Shown here: one piece after another, positions 42,794 to 50,709 of the stretch | Layout of the letters: each line of letters begins with the position of its first letter | Numbering within the stretch: the first letter of the stretch is position 1 | Assembly: GCA_964575845.1 (NCBI GenBank) | Contig: CAZNSX010000002.1 | Coordinates: 372,001 to 436,000 of the forward strand | DNA length: 64,000 nt | Reading direction: 5' to 3' | DNA from: CAZNSX01 sp964575845 | Lineage (GTDB): Bacteria > UBA8248 > CAZNSX01 | Made by a program: the position numbers and the translations under genes | The notes under the pieces: generated by a model | Databases searched by the model: none | Told to the model about the DNA's origin: nothing | What the model saw: the letters and a program-made list of their open reading frames with translations, nothing else

Positions 42794-44311
42794 ATGAGAG
42801 GGAAGAGCCAGAGAGAAACTTCCCCTGGCGGGCTGACGAGCCAGAGAAAGCCCGCCGATGTCCTCGTTATCGGGGGCGGGGTAATCGGCGCTGCCACGGC
42901 CCGGGAGCTCACCCGCTACAGGCTGAGGGTACTGCTGGCGGAGCGGGGGGTGAGCCCGGGGTTCGGCGTAACCAAGGCGAGCCTCTCCATCATCCACCTG
43001 GCGAATATCTGCAGGCCTGGAACGCTCAAGGCAAAACTCTGCCTTGAGAGCTATCCCCTCTTTGAACAGGCGGCGCGGGAACTGGACTTCCGCTACAGTA
43101 AAGTGGGGGAACTCATGGTGGCCTTGAGCCAAGAGGCCCTACCGGTTCTTGAGAAACTTAAGGCGCAGGGGGAGGCCAACGGCCTGAGGGGTTTTGAGAT
43201 AGTTGGTCGCGAGCAGGCCCTTACTCTGGAGCCCGAGCTCAGCCGAAAGACGGTGGGTGCGCTCTACTCTGAGGGACAGGCCATATGCTATCCCATGGAA
43301 CTCACCCTGGCCCTCCTGGAGAATGCATGCCAGAATGGTCTGGGCCTCCTCTCGGAGGCGGAAGTGAGGGAGGTTTCCCGCACGGATGGTGGACCCTACC
43401 GGGTTAGCACCTCCCGGGGTCCCATCTGGGCGCGGTTCATCGTCAATGCAGGGGGCGCATGGGCCGATGAGGTCGCATCTCTGATGGGGGAGAGTGTCGG
43501 GGTGACACTCACCAAAGCCCATCTGGCAGTCCTTGATAAGGAGGTGGGGAACCTCATCAGCCACATCGTTTATGCTCCACCCTCCCCGGGAAGGAGCCAG
43601 CTCCTCACGCCCACGGTGCACGGAAACCTCCTCATAGGCCTCGGCACCTTCACGGAGCCTCACTCCAAGCGGGATACAGCCGTGAGCCGTGAAGGCCTCC
43701 AGGAGATCCTGGCCATGGCTCAGGAGCTTGTGCCCGCTGTCTCTGAGAGATACGTCATCACCGCCTTCGTTGGCCTCAGGCCCGACAATCCCCGAACCCC
43801 TGAAGAGTTCCTTATTTTCCCTTCAGAGAAGGCCCCCGGGGTCATCCACGCCTTCATCTGCTCCCCTGGCATAACGGGCGTCTTCGGGATAGCGCGGCAT
43901 GTCGTGGAGCTTCTCTCGGGCGAGGGCCTTGAGCTCTCCCCACGGGAGGACTTCAACCCCTACCGCAGGGGCATCCCCAGGTTCAGGGAGCTCCCCCCGG
44001 AGGAGCAGGAAGCCCTCATAGAGAGAGACCCTCGCTTCGCCCACATGGTCTGCCGCTGCGAGGGGGTCTCAGAAGCAGAGGTGGTCGAGGCTATAGGGAG
44101 GGGCGCGAGAACCCTTGACGGCGTTAAACACAGAACCCGGGCCGGCATGGGCCGGTGTCAGGGAGGCTTCTGCAGCCCAAGGGTCATGCGAATCCTCTCA
44201 AGGGAGCTCGGCATCCCCATGGTGGACCTCACCAAGAAGGGAGCCAATTCCCAACACCTGCTTTTCAGAAGCAAAGAACTCCTGAAGATGGGAACCCCGG
44301 CTGAGGTTTAG
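42794..44311 (+). CDS. FAD-dependent oxidoreductase with C-terminal BFD-like [2Fe-2S] domain, copy A (GlpA-like)
   Basis: This 505-residue, DAO/GlpA-type flavoprotein begins with a basic 20-residue leader before ADVLVIGGGVIGAATARELT, the FAD Rossmann motif. The flavoprotein part runs to about residue 400. Residues 415-475 form a BFD-like cluster domain with CRCEGVSEAEVVEAIGRG and CQGGFC. Anaerobic glycerol-3-phosphate dehydrogenase GlpA has this architecture. It is followed at 3 bp by a paralogue, then a second flavoprotein and a DUF1667 protein, the gene set seen with GlpA-like dehydrogenases in anaerobes. Its 3' end is nearly identical to that of copy B. Confidence 0.9.
   Translation: MRGKSQRETSPGGLTSQRKPADVLVIGGGVIGAATARELTRYRLRVLLAERGVSPGFGVTKASLSIIHLANICRPGTLKAKLCLESYPLFEQAARELDFRYSKVGELMVALSQEALPVLEKLKAQGEANGLRGFEIVGREQALTLEPELSRKTVGALYSEGQAICYPMELTLALLENACQNGLGLLSEAEVREVSRTDGGPYRVSTSRGPIWARFIVNAGGAWADEVASLMGESVGVTLTKAHLAVLDKEVGNLISHIVYAPPSPGRSQLLTPTVHGNLLIGLGTFTEPHSKRDTAVSREGLQEILAMAQELVPAVSERYVITAFVGLRPDNPRTPEEFLIFPSEKAPGVIHAFICSPGITGVFGIARHVVELLSGEGLELSPREDFNPYRRGIPRFRELPPEEQEALIERDPRFAHMVCRCEGVSEAEVVEAIGRGARTLDGVKHRTRAGMGRCQGGFCSPRVMRILSRELGIPMVDLTKKGANSQHLLFRSKELLKMGTPAEV
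44117..44284 (+). repeat. 168-bp perfect direct repeat, first copy (3' end of flavoprotein A)
   Basis: These bases are identical to 45620-45787 (offset 1503 bp). The similarity stays high upstream back to about 43890, with scattered third-position changes, then falls off sharply in the rest of the gene. It covers the second half of the [2Fe-2S] domain and the C-terminus. Confidence 0.95.
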
Positions 44312-44314
44312 CTC

Positions 44315-45802
44315 ATGCCAAGGCCTACCTCAAAGCCTTCAATCTATGATGTTCTCATAGTAGGAGCAGGAATCATAGGAGCCGCCGTCGCACGGGAACT
44401 TTCCCGCTACAGGCTCAAATGCCTCCTGGTGGAAAAAGAGGTGAACCCTGGATTCGGCGTCACCAAGGGGAGCTACTCTCTCCTGCACTCCGGTCACACC
44501 TATCCCACGGGAAGCCTCAAGGCGAGACTCTGCGTTGAGAGCGGGCCTAGCTTCGACCGGGTGACCCGTGAGCTTGAAGTGCCCTTCAGGCGGGTGGGAG
44601 AGCTCGTCGTCGCCATGAATGAGGGGGAAGTGCCGGAGCTCAAAAGGCTTAAGGCTCAGGGAGAGGCCAATGGCGTGCAAGGGCTTGAAATCATCGGCAG
44701 GGAGCGCCTCCGCGAGATGGAGCCGCATATCATCAGGGAGGCGGTGGCCGCTCTGCATTCTCCGGGAGATGGGATTCTCCACGCCCCGGAGCTCACCATG
44801 GCCCTTGTGGAAAATGCCGAGGCCAACGGCACGGAGCTCATGCTTGAGACCGAGGTTGAAGCTATTTCCTCTGATGGAAGTAGCGCCTTCCTCATCAAAA
44901 CCTCTCGCGGTTCCCTGAGGGCTCGCTTCCTGGTCAATGCCGCCGGGCTCTACGCGGACGAGGTTGCAGCCATGGTAGGGGAGGATGACCTGAGCATAAC
45001 CGCAAGAAAGCCCCAGGTGGCCATCCTGGACAAGGAGGTGGGGGGGCTCGTGAGCAGGGTGATCGACCGGGTGACTAGGCCCACAGTGCCCATGGTGATA
45101 AGAAGGGTGGCACCGACGATCCACGGAAACCTCATGATTATTGGCGGTACTTACCGAGACCCAAGGGATAAGGGCGACAGGGCGGTTCCCCCTGAAGGGG
45201 TAAGGGAGCTTGCCGAGATCGGAAGGGAGCTCGTGCCGGCACTCTCGGGTAAGGAGATAATCACAACCTTCACCGGCCTTGTGACCGTGAACAGCCGTGA
45301 TCCCACCGACTCCGTCATAGAGGTCTCGCACAAGGCGAGACGGTTCATCAATGCGGTCATAAGTCCGCCAGGGATGAGCATCTGCTTTGCCGTGGCCCGG
45401 CATGTCGTGGAGCTTCTATCGGGCGAGGGCCTTGAGCTCTCCCCACGGGAGGATTTCAACCCATACCGCAGGGGCATCCCCAGGTTCAGAGAGCTCCCTT
45501 GGGCTGAGCAGGAATCCCTAATTGAGAGAGACCCTCGCTTCGCCCACATGGTCTGCCGTTGCGAGGGGGTCACAGAAGCAGAGGTGGTCGAGGCCATAGG
45601 GAGGGGCGCAAGAACACTGGACGGCGTTAAACACAGAACCCGGGCCGGCATGGGCCGGTGTCAGGGAGGCTTCTGCAGCCCAAGGGTCATGCGAATCCTC
45701 TCAAGGGAGCTCGGCATCCCCATGGTGGACCTCACCAAGAAGGGAGCCAATTCCCAACACCTGCTTTTCAGAAGCAAAGAACTCCTGGATGGCCATAGGT
45801 GA
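44315..45802 (+). CDS. FAD-dependent oxidoreductase with C-terminal BFD-like [2Fe-2S] domain, copy B (GlpA-like)
   Basis: This 495-residue paralogue of copy A has IYDVLIVGAGIIGAAVAREL for FAD binding and the same cluster domain with CRCEGVTEAEVVEAIGRG and CQGGFC. The N-terminal 370 residues differ widely from copy A (for example GSYSLLHSGHTYPTG against ASLSIIHLANICRPG around the active site), so the two probably act on different substrates. The last 130 codons are nearly the same. It overlaps or abuts its neighbours closely (3-bp gap upstream), indicating one transcript. Confidence 0.9.
   Translation: MPRPTSKPSIYDVLIVGAGIIGAAVARELSRYRLKCLLVEKEVNPGFGVTKGSYSLLHSGHTYPTGSLKARLCVESGPSFDRVTRELEVPFRRVGELVVAMNEGEVPELKRLKAQGEANGVQGLEIIGRERLREMEPHIIREAVAALHSPGDGILHAPELTMALVENAEANGTELMLETEVEAISSDGSSAFLIKTSRGSLRARFLVNAAGLYADEVAAMVGEDDLSITARKPQVAILDKEVGGLVSRVIDRVTRPTVPMVIRRVAPTIHGNLMIIGGTYRDPRDKGDRAVPPEGVRELAEIGRELVPALSGKEIITTFTGLVTVNSRDPTDSVIEVSHKARRFINAVISPPGMSICFAVARHVVELLSGEGLELSPREDFNPYRRGIPRFRELPWAEQESLIERDPRFAHMVCRCEGVTEAEVVEAIGRGARTLDGVKHRTRAGMGRCQGGFCSPRVMRILSRELGIPMVDLTKKGANSQHLLFRSKELLDGHR
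45620..45787 (+). repeat. 168-bp perfect direct repeat, second copy (3' end of flavoprotein B)
   Basis: This is the partner of 44117-44284. Identity ends at the last shared codon before the two C-termini diverge, as expected for gene conversion or a recent domain transfer between the tandem genes. Confidence 0.95.
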
Positions 45803-45813
45803 GGGTCGATGAT

Positions 45814-47064
45814 ATGAAAACGCAGGAAATAGACCTGGCCGTCATAGGAGGCGGTCCGGCGGGTTTGGCCGCAGCCTCCAGGGCAAAGGAGGCAGGCCTC
45901 AAGAGGGTTATGCTGGTGGAGCGCTCTGAGGAGCTGGGGGGCATTCTTCCCCAGTGCATCCATAACGGCTTCGGGCTTCATATCTTCAGAAAAGACCTCA
46001 CGGGCCCTGAGTACGCTCACCACTATATCCAGCGGGCTCAGGACCTGGGGGTGGAGCTTTTGCTTGAGACCATGTGCATCGAGCTCGGGGCCGAGGGGAG
46101 CATCCTGGCCCTTAATCCCCAGGTGGGCCTCGTCCACCTGAAGCCTAAGGCGGTGGTTCTCTCGATGGGATGTCGGGAGAGGACACGGGCAGCTGTGGGC
46201 ATTGCCGGAACGAGGCCCGCGGGCATCTTCACTGCGGGAACGTCACAGAGGTTCATAAACATCGAGGGCTGCTTACCGGGAAAGCGGATAGTCGTCCTGG
46301 GCTCGGGCGATATCGGGATGATCATGGCAAGACGCCTCACCCTAGAGGGGGCCAAGGTTGAGGCCGTGGTGGAGATCCTCCCCTATACCAGCGGGCTTAT
46401 CCGGAATGAGGTCCAGTGCCTCATGGACTACAATATTCCGCTCTTGCTTGAGCATACAGTTACGGAGGTCCACGGGGAGGAGCGCGTGCAGGGGGTCACC
46501 ATTGCCAAGGTGGACGGAAGCCTCACGCCCATCGCGGGCACAGAGCGGCTCATACCCTGCGACACCCTTCTCCTCTCGGTGGGCCTGATTCCTGAGAATG
46601 AGCTCTCTAAGATGGCGGGGGTGGAGCTGGACCCCGCTACGGGCGGCCCCTTCGTGAACGAGGCGATGGAGACCGGTGTTCCGGGCCTCTTCGCCTCAGG
46701 CAACGTGGTTCACGTCCATGACCTGGTGGATTACGTGACCATCGAGAGCGAGCTCGCGGGAGAGAGCGCGGCCCGCTCCATCCTGGAAGGGCCCCACTTT
46801 CCCTGCGAGCTTCAGATGAGGCCGGGCGAGAACATAAGATATATCGTCCCTCATCGGATAAGCGGCCAGAGGGATGTTACCCTCTACATGCGGGTCAGGG
46901 AGCCGGCCGAGGGAGTCTCCCTGAATGTGGGGGGGTTTTTCCGAAGGCGCCTCCCCTTTGTTCGGCCGAGCGAGATGATCCGCGTGCGTCTGAGACGGGA
47001 GCGACTCTCCGCACTTGCGCCGGGGACGAGAGAGATCGTGGTGAGCTGTGAGGGGGAAGGATAA
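45814..47064 (+). CDS. NAD(P)/FAD-dependent oxidoreductase, partner flavoprotein
   Basis: 416 residues from the ATG at 45814, which has GAGGG eight bases upstream; a GTG at 45799 in frame is less likely. DLAVIGGGPAGLAAASRAKE binds FAD, VVLGSGDIGMIMARRLTLEG binds NAD(P), and GVPGLFASGNVVHVHDLVDY is the C-terminal FAD motif. CIHNGFGLHIFRKDLTG is typical of this GlpB/HcnB-like group found next to GlpA-like flavoproteins and DUF1667 proteins. It would pass electrons between NAD(P) or a quinone path and the GlpA-like subunits. It lies 11 bp after copy B and 1 bp before the DUF1667 gene. Confidence 0.9.
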   Translation: MKTQEIDLAVIGGGPAGLAAASRAKEAGLKRVMLVERSEELGGILPQCIHNGFGLHIFRKDLTGPEYAHHYIQRAQDLGVELLLETMCIELGAEGSILALNPQVGLVHLKPKAVVLSMGCRERTRAAVGIAGTRPAGIFTAGTSQRFINIEGCLPGKRIVVLGSGDIGMIMARRLTLEGAKVEAVVEILPYTSGLIRNEVQCLMDYNIPLLLEHTVTEVHGEERVQGVTIAKVDGSLTPIAGTERLIPCDTLLLSVGLIPENELSKMAGVELDPATGGPFVNEAMETGVPGLFASGNVVHVHDLVDYVTIESELAGESAARSILEGPHFPCELQMRPGENIRYIVPHRISGQRDVTLYMRVREPAEGVSLNVGGFFRRRLPFVRPSEMIRVRLRRERLSALAPGTREIVVSCEGEG

Positions 47065-47065
47065 G

Positions 47066-47443
47066 ATGGAGAGGGAACAAGCAGAGATAATATGTCTGGC
47101 ATGCCCTCTGGCCTGCCGCATCACCCTTACCGTGGAAAGGGGGAAGGTGGTGGAGGTCTCGGGAAGCAGGGAGGAGGCCTGCAAGCGAGGGATGGAATAT
47201 GCTATAGCTGAATGGGAACTCCCCCAGAGAGTGTTTACCGCCACAGTCCTTACCCGGGATAGCTCCCAGCCCATGCTCCCCGTGCGGACCCTGCTTCCCG
47301 TCCCCAGGAAGCTCCTCCACCAGTGCATGCGGGAGCTTGCGGCTCTCAGAATATCCCCGCCCGTGAGGTTGGGGGAGGTGGTGCTCCCCGATATCGCGGG
47401 AACAGGCGTGGACCTTCTCGCCTCGGCAGACCTGCTATCCTGA
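47066..47443 (+). CDS. DUF1667 family protein
   Basis: 125 residues from the ATG at 47066, just after the previous stop. ICLACPLACRITLTVERGK holds a CxxxC pair and a later Cys lies in EEACKRGMEYA, the cysteine pattern of the DUF1667 family, which suggests a small metal or iron-sulfur site. VFTATVLTRDSS, MLPVRTLLPVP and LGEVVLPDIAGTGVDLLA match the family core. Members are encoded as the last gene of GlpA-like flavoprotein operons, as here, and are presumed to be a third subunit. The function is not established. Confidence 0.88.
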   Translation: MEREQAEIICLACPLACRITLTVERGKVVEVSGSREEACKRGMEYAIAEWELPQRVFTATVLTRDSSQPMLPVRTLLPVPRKLLHQCMRELAALRISPPVRLGEVVLPDIAGTGVDLLASADLLS

Positions 47444-47617
47444 AGGTCAGGACTCCTTTTTTCCCAAGCCCGCCCTCCTCCACCTTTAGCCCCTCGGCCA
47501 CTGCCATCCCTCTGCAAGGTCTGGCCTGGATCTTTAGGTATAGAGCATACTCTCGCTCAATCGCATCGACCACGAAGGGATTCGGGATAGAAATTCGACC
47601 AAGGAATCAAATTTGAG

Positions 47618-47645
47618 TTGACAGGGGGTTCCCTTTATGTTTAAT
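47618..47645 (+). promoter_or_regulatory. Strong promoter of the spermidine operon
   Basis: A perfect TTGACA (47618-47623), 16-base spacer and TTTAAT (47640-47645, five of six consensus bases). The transcript would start near 47652, about 280 bases before the first codon. Confidence 0.65.
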
Positions 47646-47651
47646 GGATTT

Positions 47652-47680
47652 TTGAACGTTTTACTTTGTTAAACTATTGT
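47652..47680 (+). promoter_or_regulatory. Second, tandem promoter of the spermidine operon
   Basis: TTGAAC (47652-47657), 17 bases and TATTGT (47675-47680). It lies directly downstream of the stronger promoter in the same AT-rich patch. The match is moderate. Confidence 0.4.
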
Positions 47681-47797
47681 ATTTTTTACCTCCTTTTAAG
47701 GGGGCAAGTAGCAGCCTCAGGCCAGTCCTTTGGCCATCGTCCAGGAGGCGCAGGGATGACCAGCTCCGCGAAGGGCACGGTAGGAAGGAGGTCTCCG

Positions 47798-47824
47798 GGG
47801 AAGGGGTATTTTTCTCCCCTTCCC
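47798..47824 (+). other. 9-bp hairpin in the spermidine-operon leader
   Basis: GGGAAGGGG (47798-47806), a 9-base loop and CCCCTTCCC (47816-47824). Only a weak T content follows (TTCTTG), so it is not a convincing terminator. It may be part of a regulatory leader structure. Confidence 0.4.
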
Positions 47825-47929
47825 TTCTTGACTACGGCCGCTTAGAGCGAGAGAGGTTCATCGGCCGCTGGTTTCCTTCATACCGGTGGTCACCCCCTGA
47901 TTCCATTAAATATCTGGAGGGAACTGACA

Positions 47930-48799
47930 TTGAGGGCTCTCGGCCGTCATTTCCTTGTTGAACTCTTTGGGTGTGACAGTGCCGCGCTTGACAATAAGGC
48001 TCGTCTCGAAAATCACATGCAGGAGGCCGCTCGCCTGAGCAATGCCCATGTGGTCCAGAGCGTTTTTCACCTCTTCAATCCCCACGGCATAAGCGGTGTG
48101 GTGGTGATTGCCGAGTCCCATCTGGCCATCCACACTTGGCCCGAGCACTGCTTCGCCTCCTTGGACTTCTTCACCTGTGGCGAGGAGATGGACCCCTGGA
48201 AGGCCATCTCTTATCTCAGGGACATCCTGAAAGCTTCGAGGATGTCCATCTGTGAAATCCCCCGGGGGGAGCTGGAGGCCCAAGAAAAAGCCGTGAGCCC
48301 GGCCCCTCCCACATCGGGGCCATGGGAGAAAACCCTTTTCAAGACCCCCACGAAATATTTCCTCACGCAGGGTTCCTCTGAGGGTATTTCCCCCCTCAAC
48401 GCCTTCGACGGCGCCCTTCTCTCGGCTGGAATCGGAAACACAAACCTCATCAAGGTAAGCAGCATACTGCCTCCACGCTGCCAGCAGGTCCCTCCTCTCG
48501 CCATACCCCAGGGTGCGCTCCTGCCAGTAGCCTATGCGTCCATCACGGGCAATACCCCCGGGGAGACAATCTCGGCCGCCATTGCCATCGCCCTTCCCGA
48601 GGATGAGAGCAAGGCGGGCCTCATCATGGAATATGCTTCCCGAGGCAGCCGTGAGGAGGCCGAAGAGAGGGTGAGGGAGATGGCCCTTCAAGGCATGCGA
48701 ATGAGGGGAGAGGAGGTGAAGGAGATAAAGAGCGTCGCTGCTGAGCATGAGGTTCTCTCCGTGGGGGCGGCCTTTGCCGCCGTGACCCTTTGGGACTAG
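47930..48799 (+). CDS. Fusion of S-adenosylmethionine decarboxylase (SpeH type) with pyruvoyl-dependent arginine decarboxylase
   Basis: 289 residues from a TTG with GGAGG nine bases upstream. Residues 1-115 are a bacterial/archaeal SAM decarboxylase: GRHFLVELFGCD, then ESHLAIHTWPEH with Ser63, His68 and Cys83 at the same numbers as in the Thermotoga enzyme. Self-cleavage at Glu62-Ser63 would create its pyruvoyl group. After a Pro-rich linker (about 116-138), residues 139-289 match PvlArgDC: PLNAFDGALLSAGIGNTNL, cleavage site KVSSI (Ser177-Ser178) and catalytic Glu in GLIMEYASRG. Double self-processing would give three chains, the middle one shared by both enzymes. Products are decarboxylated SAM and agmatine, used by the next two genes. 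Confidence 0.92.
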   Translation: MRALGRHFLVELFGCDSAALDNKARLENHMQEAARLSNAHVVQSVFHLFNPHGISGVVVIAESHLAIHTWPEHCFASLDFFTCGEEMDPWKAISYLRDILKASRMSICEIPRGELEAQEKAVSPAPPTSGPWEKTLFKTPTKYFLTQGSSEGISPLNAFDGALLSAGIGNTNLIKVSSILPPRCQQVPPLAIPQGALLPVAYASITGNTPGETISAAIAIALPEDESKAGLIMEYASRGSREEAEERVREMALQGMRMRGEEVKEIKSVAAEHEVLSVGAAFAAVTLWD

Positions 48800-48825
48800 G
48801 GGGGCTTACCCTTTCGGGACCCCTG

Positions 48826-49674
48826 ATGGAGCGATGGTTCACCGAGAGATGGGGCGAGGGGGCAGCCCTCCGCATCAAGGTCAAGAGCACTCTCTTCCGA
48901 GCACGATCTCCGTATCAGCAAATCGAGATTCTTGACACTTACGAGTGGGGCCGGCTCCTTGTTTTGGATGGGGCCGTGATGCTCACCGAGAGGGATGAGT
49001 TCGCCTATCACGAAATGCTGGTCCACGTGCCCCTCTGCATCCACCCGCGGCCACGAAAGGCCCTCGTCGTGGGAGGGGGAGATGGGGGAGCGGTGAGGGA
49101 GCTACTCAAGCACAAGAGCCTCAAGGCCATCGACCTGGTTGAAATCGACGCCCTTGTGGTTGAGAGCGCGAGGCGTTACCTCCCCTCCCTCAGCAGGGGA
49201 TTGGATGACCCCAGAGTGAGGGTCATAATCGAGGACGCCGCCCACTATCTCCGGAGGGTGGAGGATGCCTATGACGTCATCCTGATTGACAGCACTGACC
49301 CCGTGAGGCATGCCCGCTCTCTCTTCAGAAAGCCTTTCTTCAAGCGGGCTCATGCGGCCCTTAGGGGGGAGGGCCTCATGGCCGCCCAGACGGAATCCCC
49401 CCTATTTCACCATAAGACGATAAGAGCCCTTTACCGGGCCCTCAGGGAGGTGTTTCCCGTTGTCGCCCCTTATCTGGCCTCCATCCCGAGCTATCCGGGA
49501 GGCCTGTGGAGTTTTGCGCTGGCTTCCAAGGGCTATGATCCTCTTGAGGGTCTGAAAGCGGGGAGGGCGCGAAGGGCCGTCAAGTGGGGACGCTACTATA
49601 ACCTCGAAGTCCACCGCTCAGCTTTCTCTCTTCCAACCTATGTCAAGGAAATCCTCGGTCCATGGAAGAGCTGA
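48826..49674 (+). CDS. speE: Spermidine synthase-family aminopropyltransferase
   Basis: 282 residues from the ATG at 48826. ALVVGGGDGGAVRELLKH binds decarboxylated SAM, DLVEIDALVVESARRYLP holds the acidic ribose-binding residue, and DVILIDSTDP contains the catalytic Asp. After this the usual VGPA-type loop reads VRHARSLF, a basic change near the amine acceptor site. QIEILDTYEWGRLLVLDGAVMLTERDEF is the classic N-terminal lid (given in part here). It transfers aminopropyl to putrescine or, as in some thermophiles, to agmatine. The 13-bp overlap with the agmatinase gene and the decarboxylase fusion upstream make a complete spermidine operon. Confidence 0.93.
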   Translation: MERWFTERWGEGAALRIKVKSTLFRARSPYQQIEILDTYEWGRLLVLDGAVMLTERDEFAYHEMLVHVPLCIHPRPRKALVVGGGDGGAVRELLKHKSLKAIDLVEIDALVVESARRYLPSLSRGLDDPRVRVIIEDAAHYLRRVEDAYDVILIDSTDPVRHARSLFRKPFFKRAHAALRGEGLMAAQTESPLFHHKTIRALYRALREVFPVVAPYLASIPSYPGGLWSFALASKGYDPLEGLKAGRARRAVKWGRYYNLEVHRSAFSLPTYVKEILGPWKS

Positions 49675-50528
49675 GGTTTTCGAGGTTTCTCGAGGCTCGG
49701 AGCTCTTACGCTGAGGCCAGCGCCGTCATCTTCGGATGCCCTTATGACGGGACGGCGAGTCACAGGCCTGGCGCTCGCTTTGGACCCGAAGCCATCCGCT
49801 CTGCCTCCCAGGAGCTTGAGAGCTACAGCCCGGAGCTGGGAAGAGACTTTGAAGAGCTCGCCCTCTGTGACCTGGGAGACCTCGAGCTCCCCTTTGGCAA
49901 CAAGGAGAAAGCTCTTGAGGCCATAGGGAAAAAAGCCCGGGAGATTCTCCGGGACGGGAAGGTCCCTCTGGCTCTGGGAGGGGAGCACCTGATCTCCCTC
50001 CCCCTGATAGAAGAGGTCAGGGCTCTTCACCGGAAGCTCGCGGTCCTCATATTCGATGCCCATGCAGACCTGAGGGATGAGTACCTCGGGGAGAAACTTT
50101 CCCATGCGACAGTCGCCCGGCGGGTGGCTGAAGTCTTGGGAGGGGAGGGGCTTTATCAGCTCGGCGTGCGCTCGGGCACCCGGGAGGAGTGGAGATTTGC
50201 CCTGGAGCTGGGCTCTCTTAGGGAAGCTACGGCCACGGGGCTGAGGGGGCTCCTCAAGGAGCTTGGAGAGAGGCCCATCTATCTAAGTTTTGACCTGGAT
50301 TTCCTCGACCCTTCTTGCCTTCCGGGCACAGGAGCCCCGGAGCCGGGAGGAATCCTCTTCAGGGAGCTGATGCCTCTCTTTTTGGAGCTCGCGCGAGGAG
50401 GGCCCAGGCTTGTGGGGATGGACGTGGTGGAGCTCTGTCCTCAGGCCGACCCCACAGGGGTCTCGGCCGTGATGGCGGCTAAGGTCATAAGAGAGCTTGT
50501 TCTGGCTTTTTTTTGTAAAGATAATTAG
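49662..50528 (+). CDS. speB: Agmatinase-family ureohydrolase
   Basis: 288 residues, start overlapping speE by 13 bp. The binuclear manganese motifs are LALGGEHLISLP (His), FDAHADLRDEY (Asp, His, Asp) and LSFDLDFLDPSCLPGTGAPE (Asp, Asp), as in agmatinases. It releases urea from agmatine to give putrescine, or from N1-aminopropylagmatine to give spermidine directly. Context with the arginine decarboxylase fusion and aminopropyltransferase rules out a simple arginase role as most likely. The C-terminus is short and the stop is followed by an AT-rich gap. Confidence 0.93.
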   Translation: MEELRFSRFLEARSSYAEASAVIFGCPYDGTASHRPGARFGPEAIRSASQELESYSPELGRDFEELALCDLGDLELPFGNKEKALEAIGKKAREILRDGKVPLALGGEHLISLPLIEEVRALHRKLAVLIFDAHADLRDEYLGEKLSHATVARRVAEVLGGEGLYQLGVRSGTREEWRFALELGSLREATATGLRGLLKELGERPIYLSFDLDFLDPSCLPGTGAPEPGGILFRELMPLFLELARGGPRLVGMDVVELCPQADPTGVSAVMAAKVIRELVLAFFCKDN

Positions 50529-50566
50529 TTTTATTCTTGAAAAGGATGTCCTTTCGCGTTAAAAAA

Positions 50567-50580
50567 GTGAAGAAGTTCAC
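50567..50580. repeat. Small inverted repeat upstream of the octaheme cytochrome gene
   Basis: GTGAA (50567-50571), a 4-base centre and TTCAC (50576-50580), in the AT-rich 181-bp gap after speB. A second one, AAAGGA-TG-TCCTTT, lies at 50541-50554. Either could be an operator site; no consensus promoter stood out beside them. Confidence 0.25.
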
Positions 50581-50709
50581 ATAAACATTGGAATAATTTA
50601 ACAGTTCGGGGATGCGGGCTCATATATCCGTATTTTAAGGGTTAAGGGCATTTGATTTAAGCTATCTTTCGAGCCGATGACTTTACAACTTGGGCGGAGG
50701 AGGGCTGAC

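Larger units (their letters stand above)
47444..47929 (+). other. Intergenic region with tandem promoters and a long leader before the spermidine operon
   Basis: This 486-bp stretch has no supported gene. Its middle is AT-rich and holds two overlapping promoters (47618-47645 and 47652-47680). From there about 250-280 bases of G+C-rich, structured leader precede the TTG at 47930. The leader contains a 9-bp hairpin (47798-47824) and shorter inverted repeats. No known riboswitch was recognised. Confidence 0.5.

Noticed and set aside
44339..45403. A 354-codon open frame on the minus strand
   Set aside because: It is antisense to flavoprotein copy B and lacks any recognisable motif.
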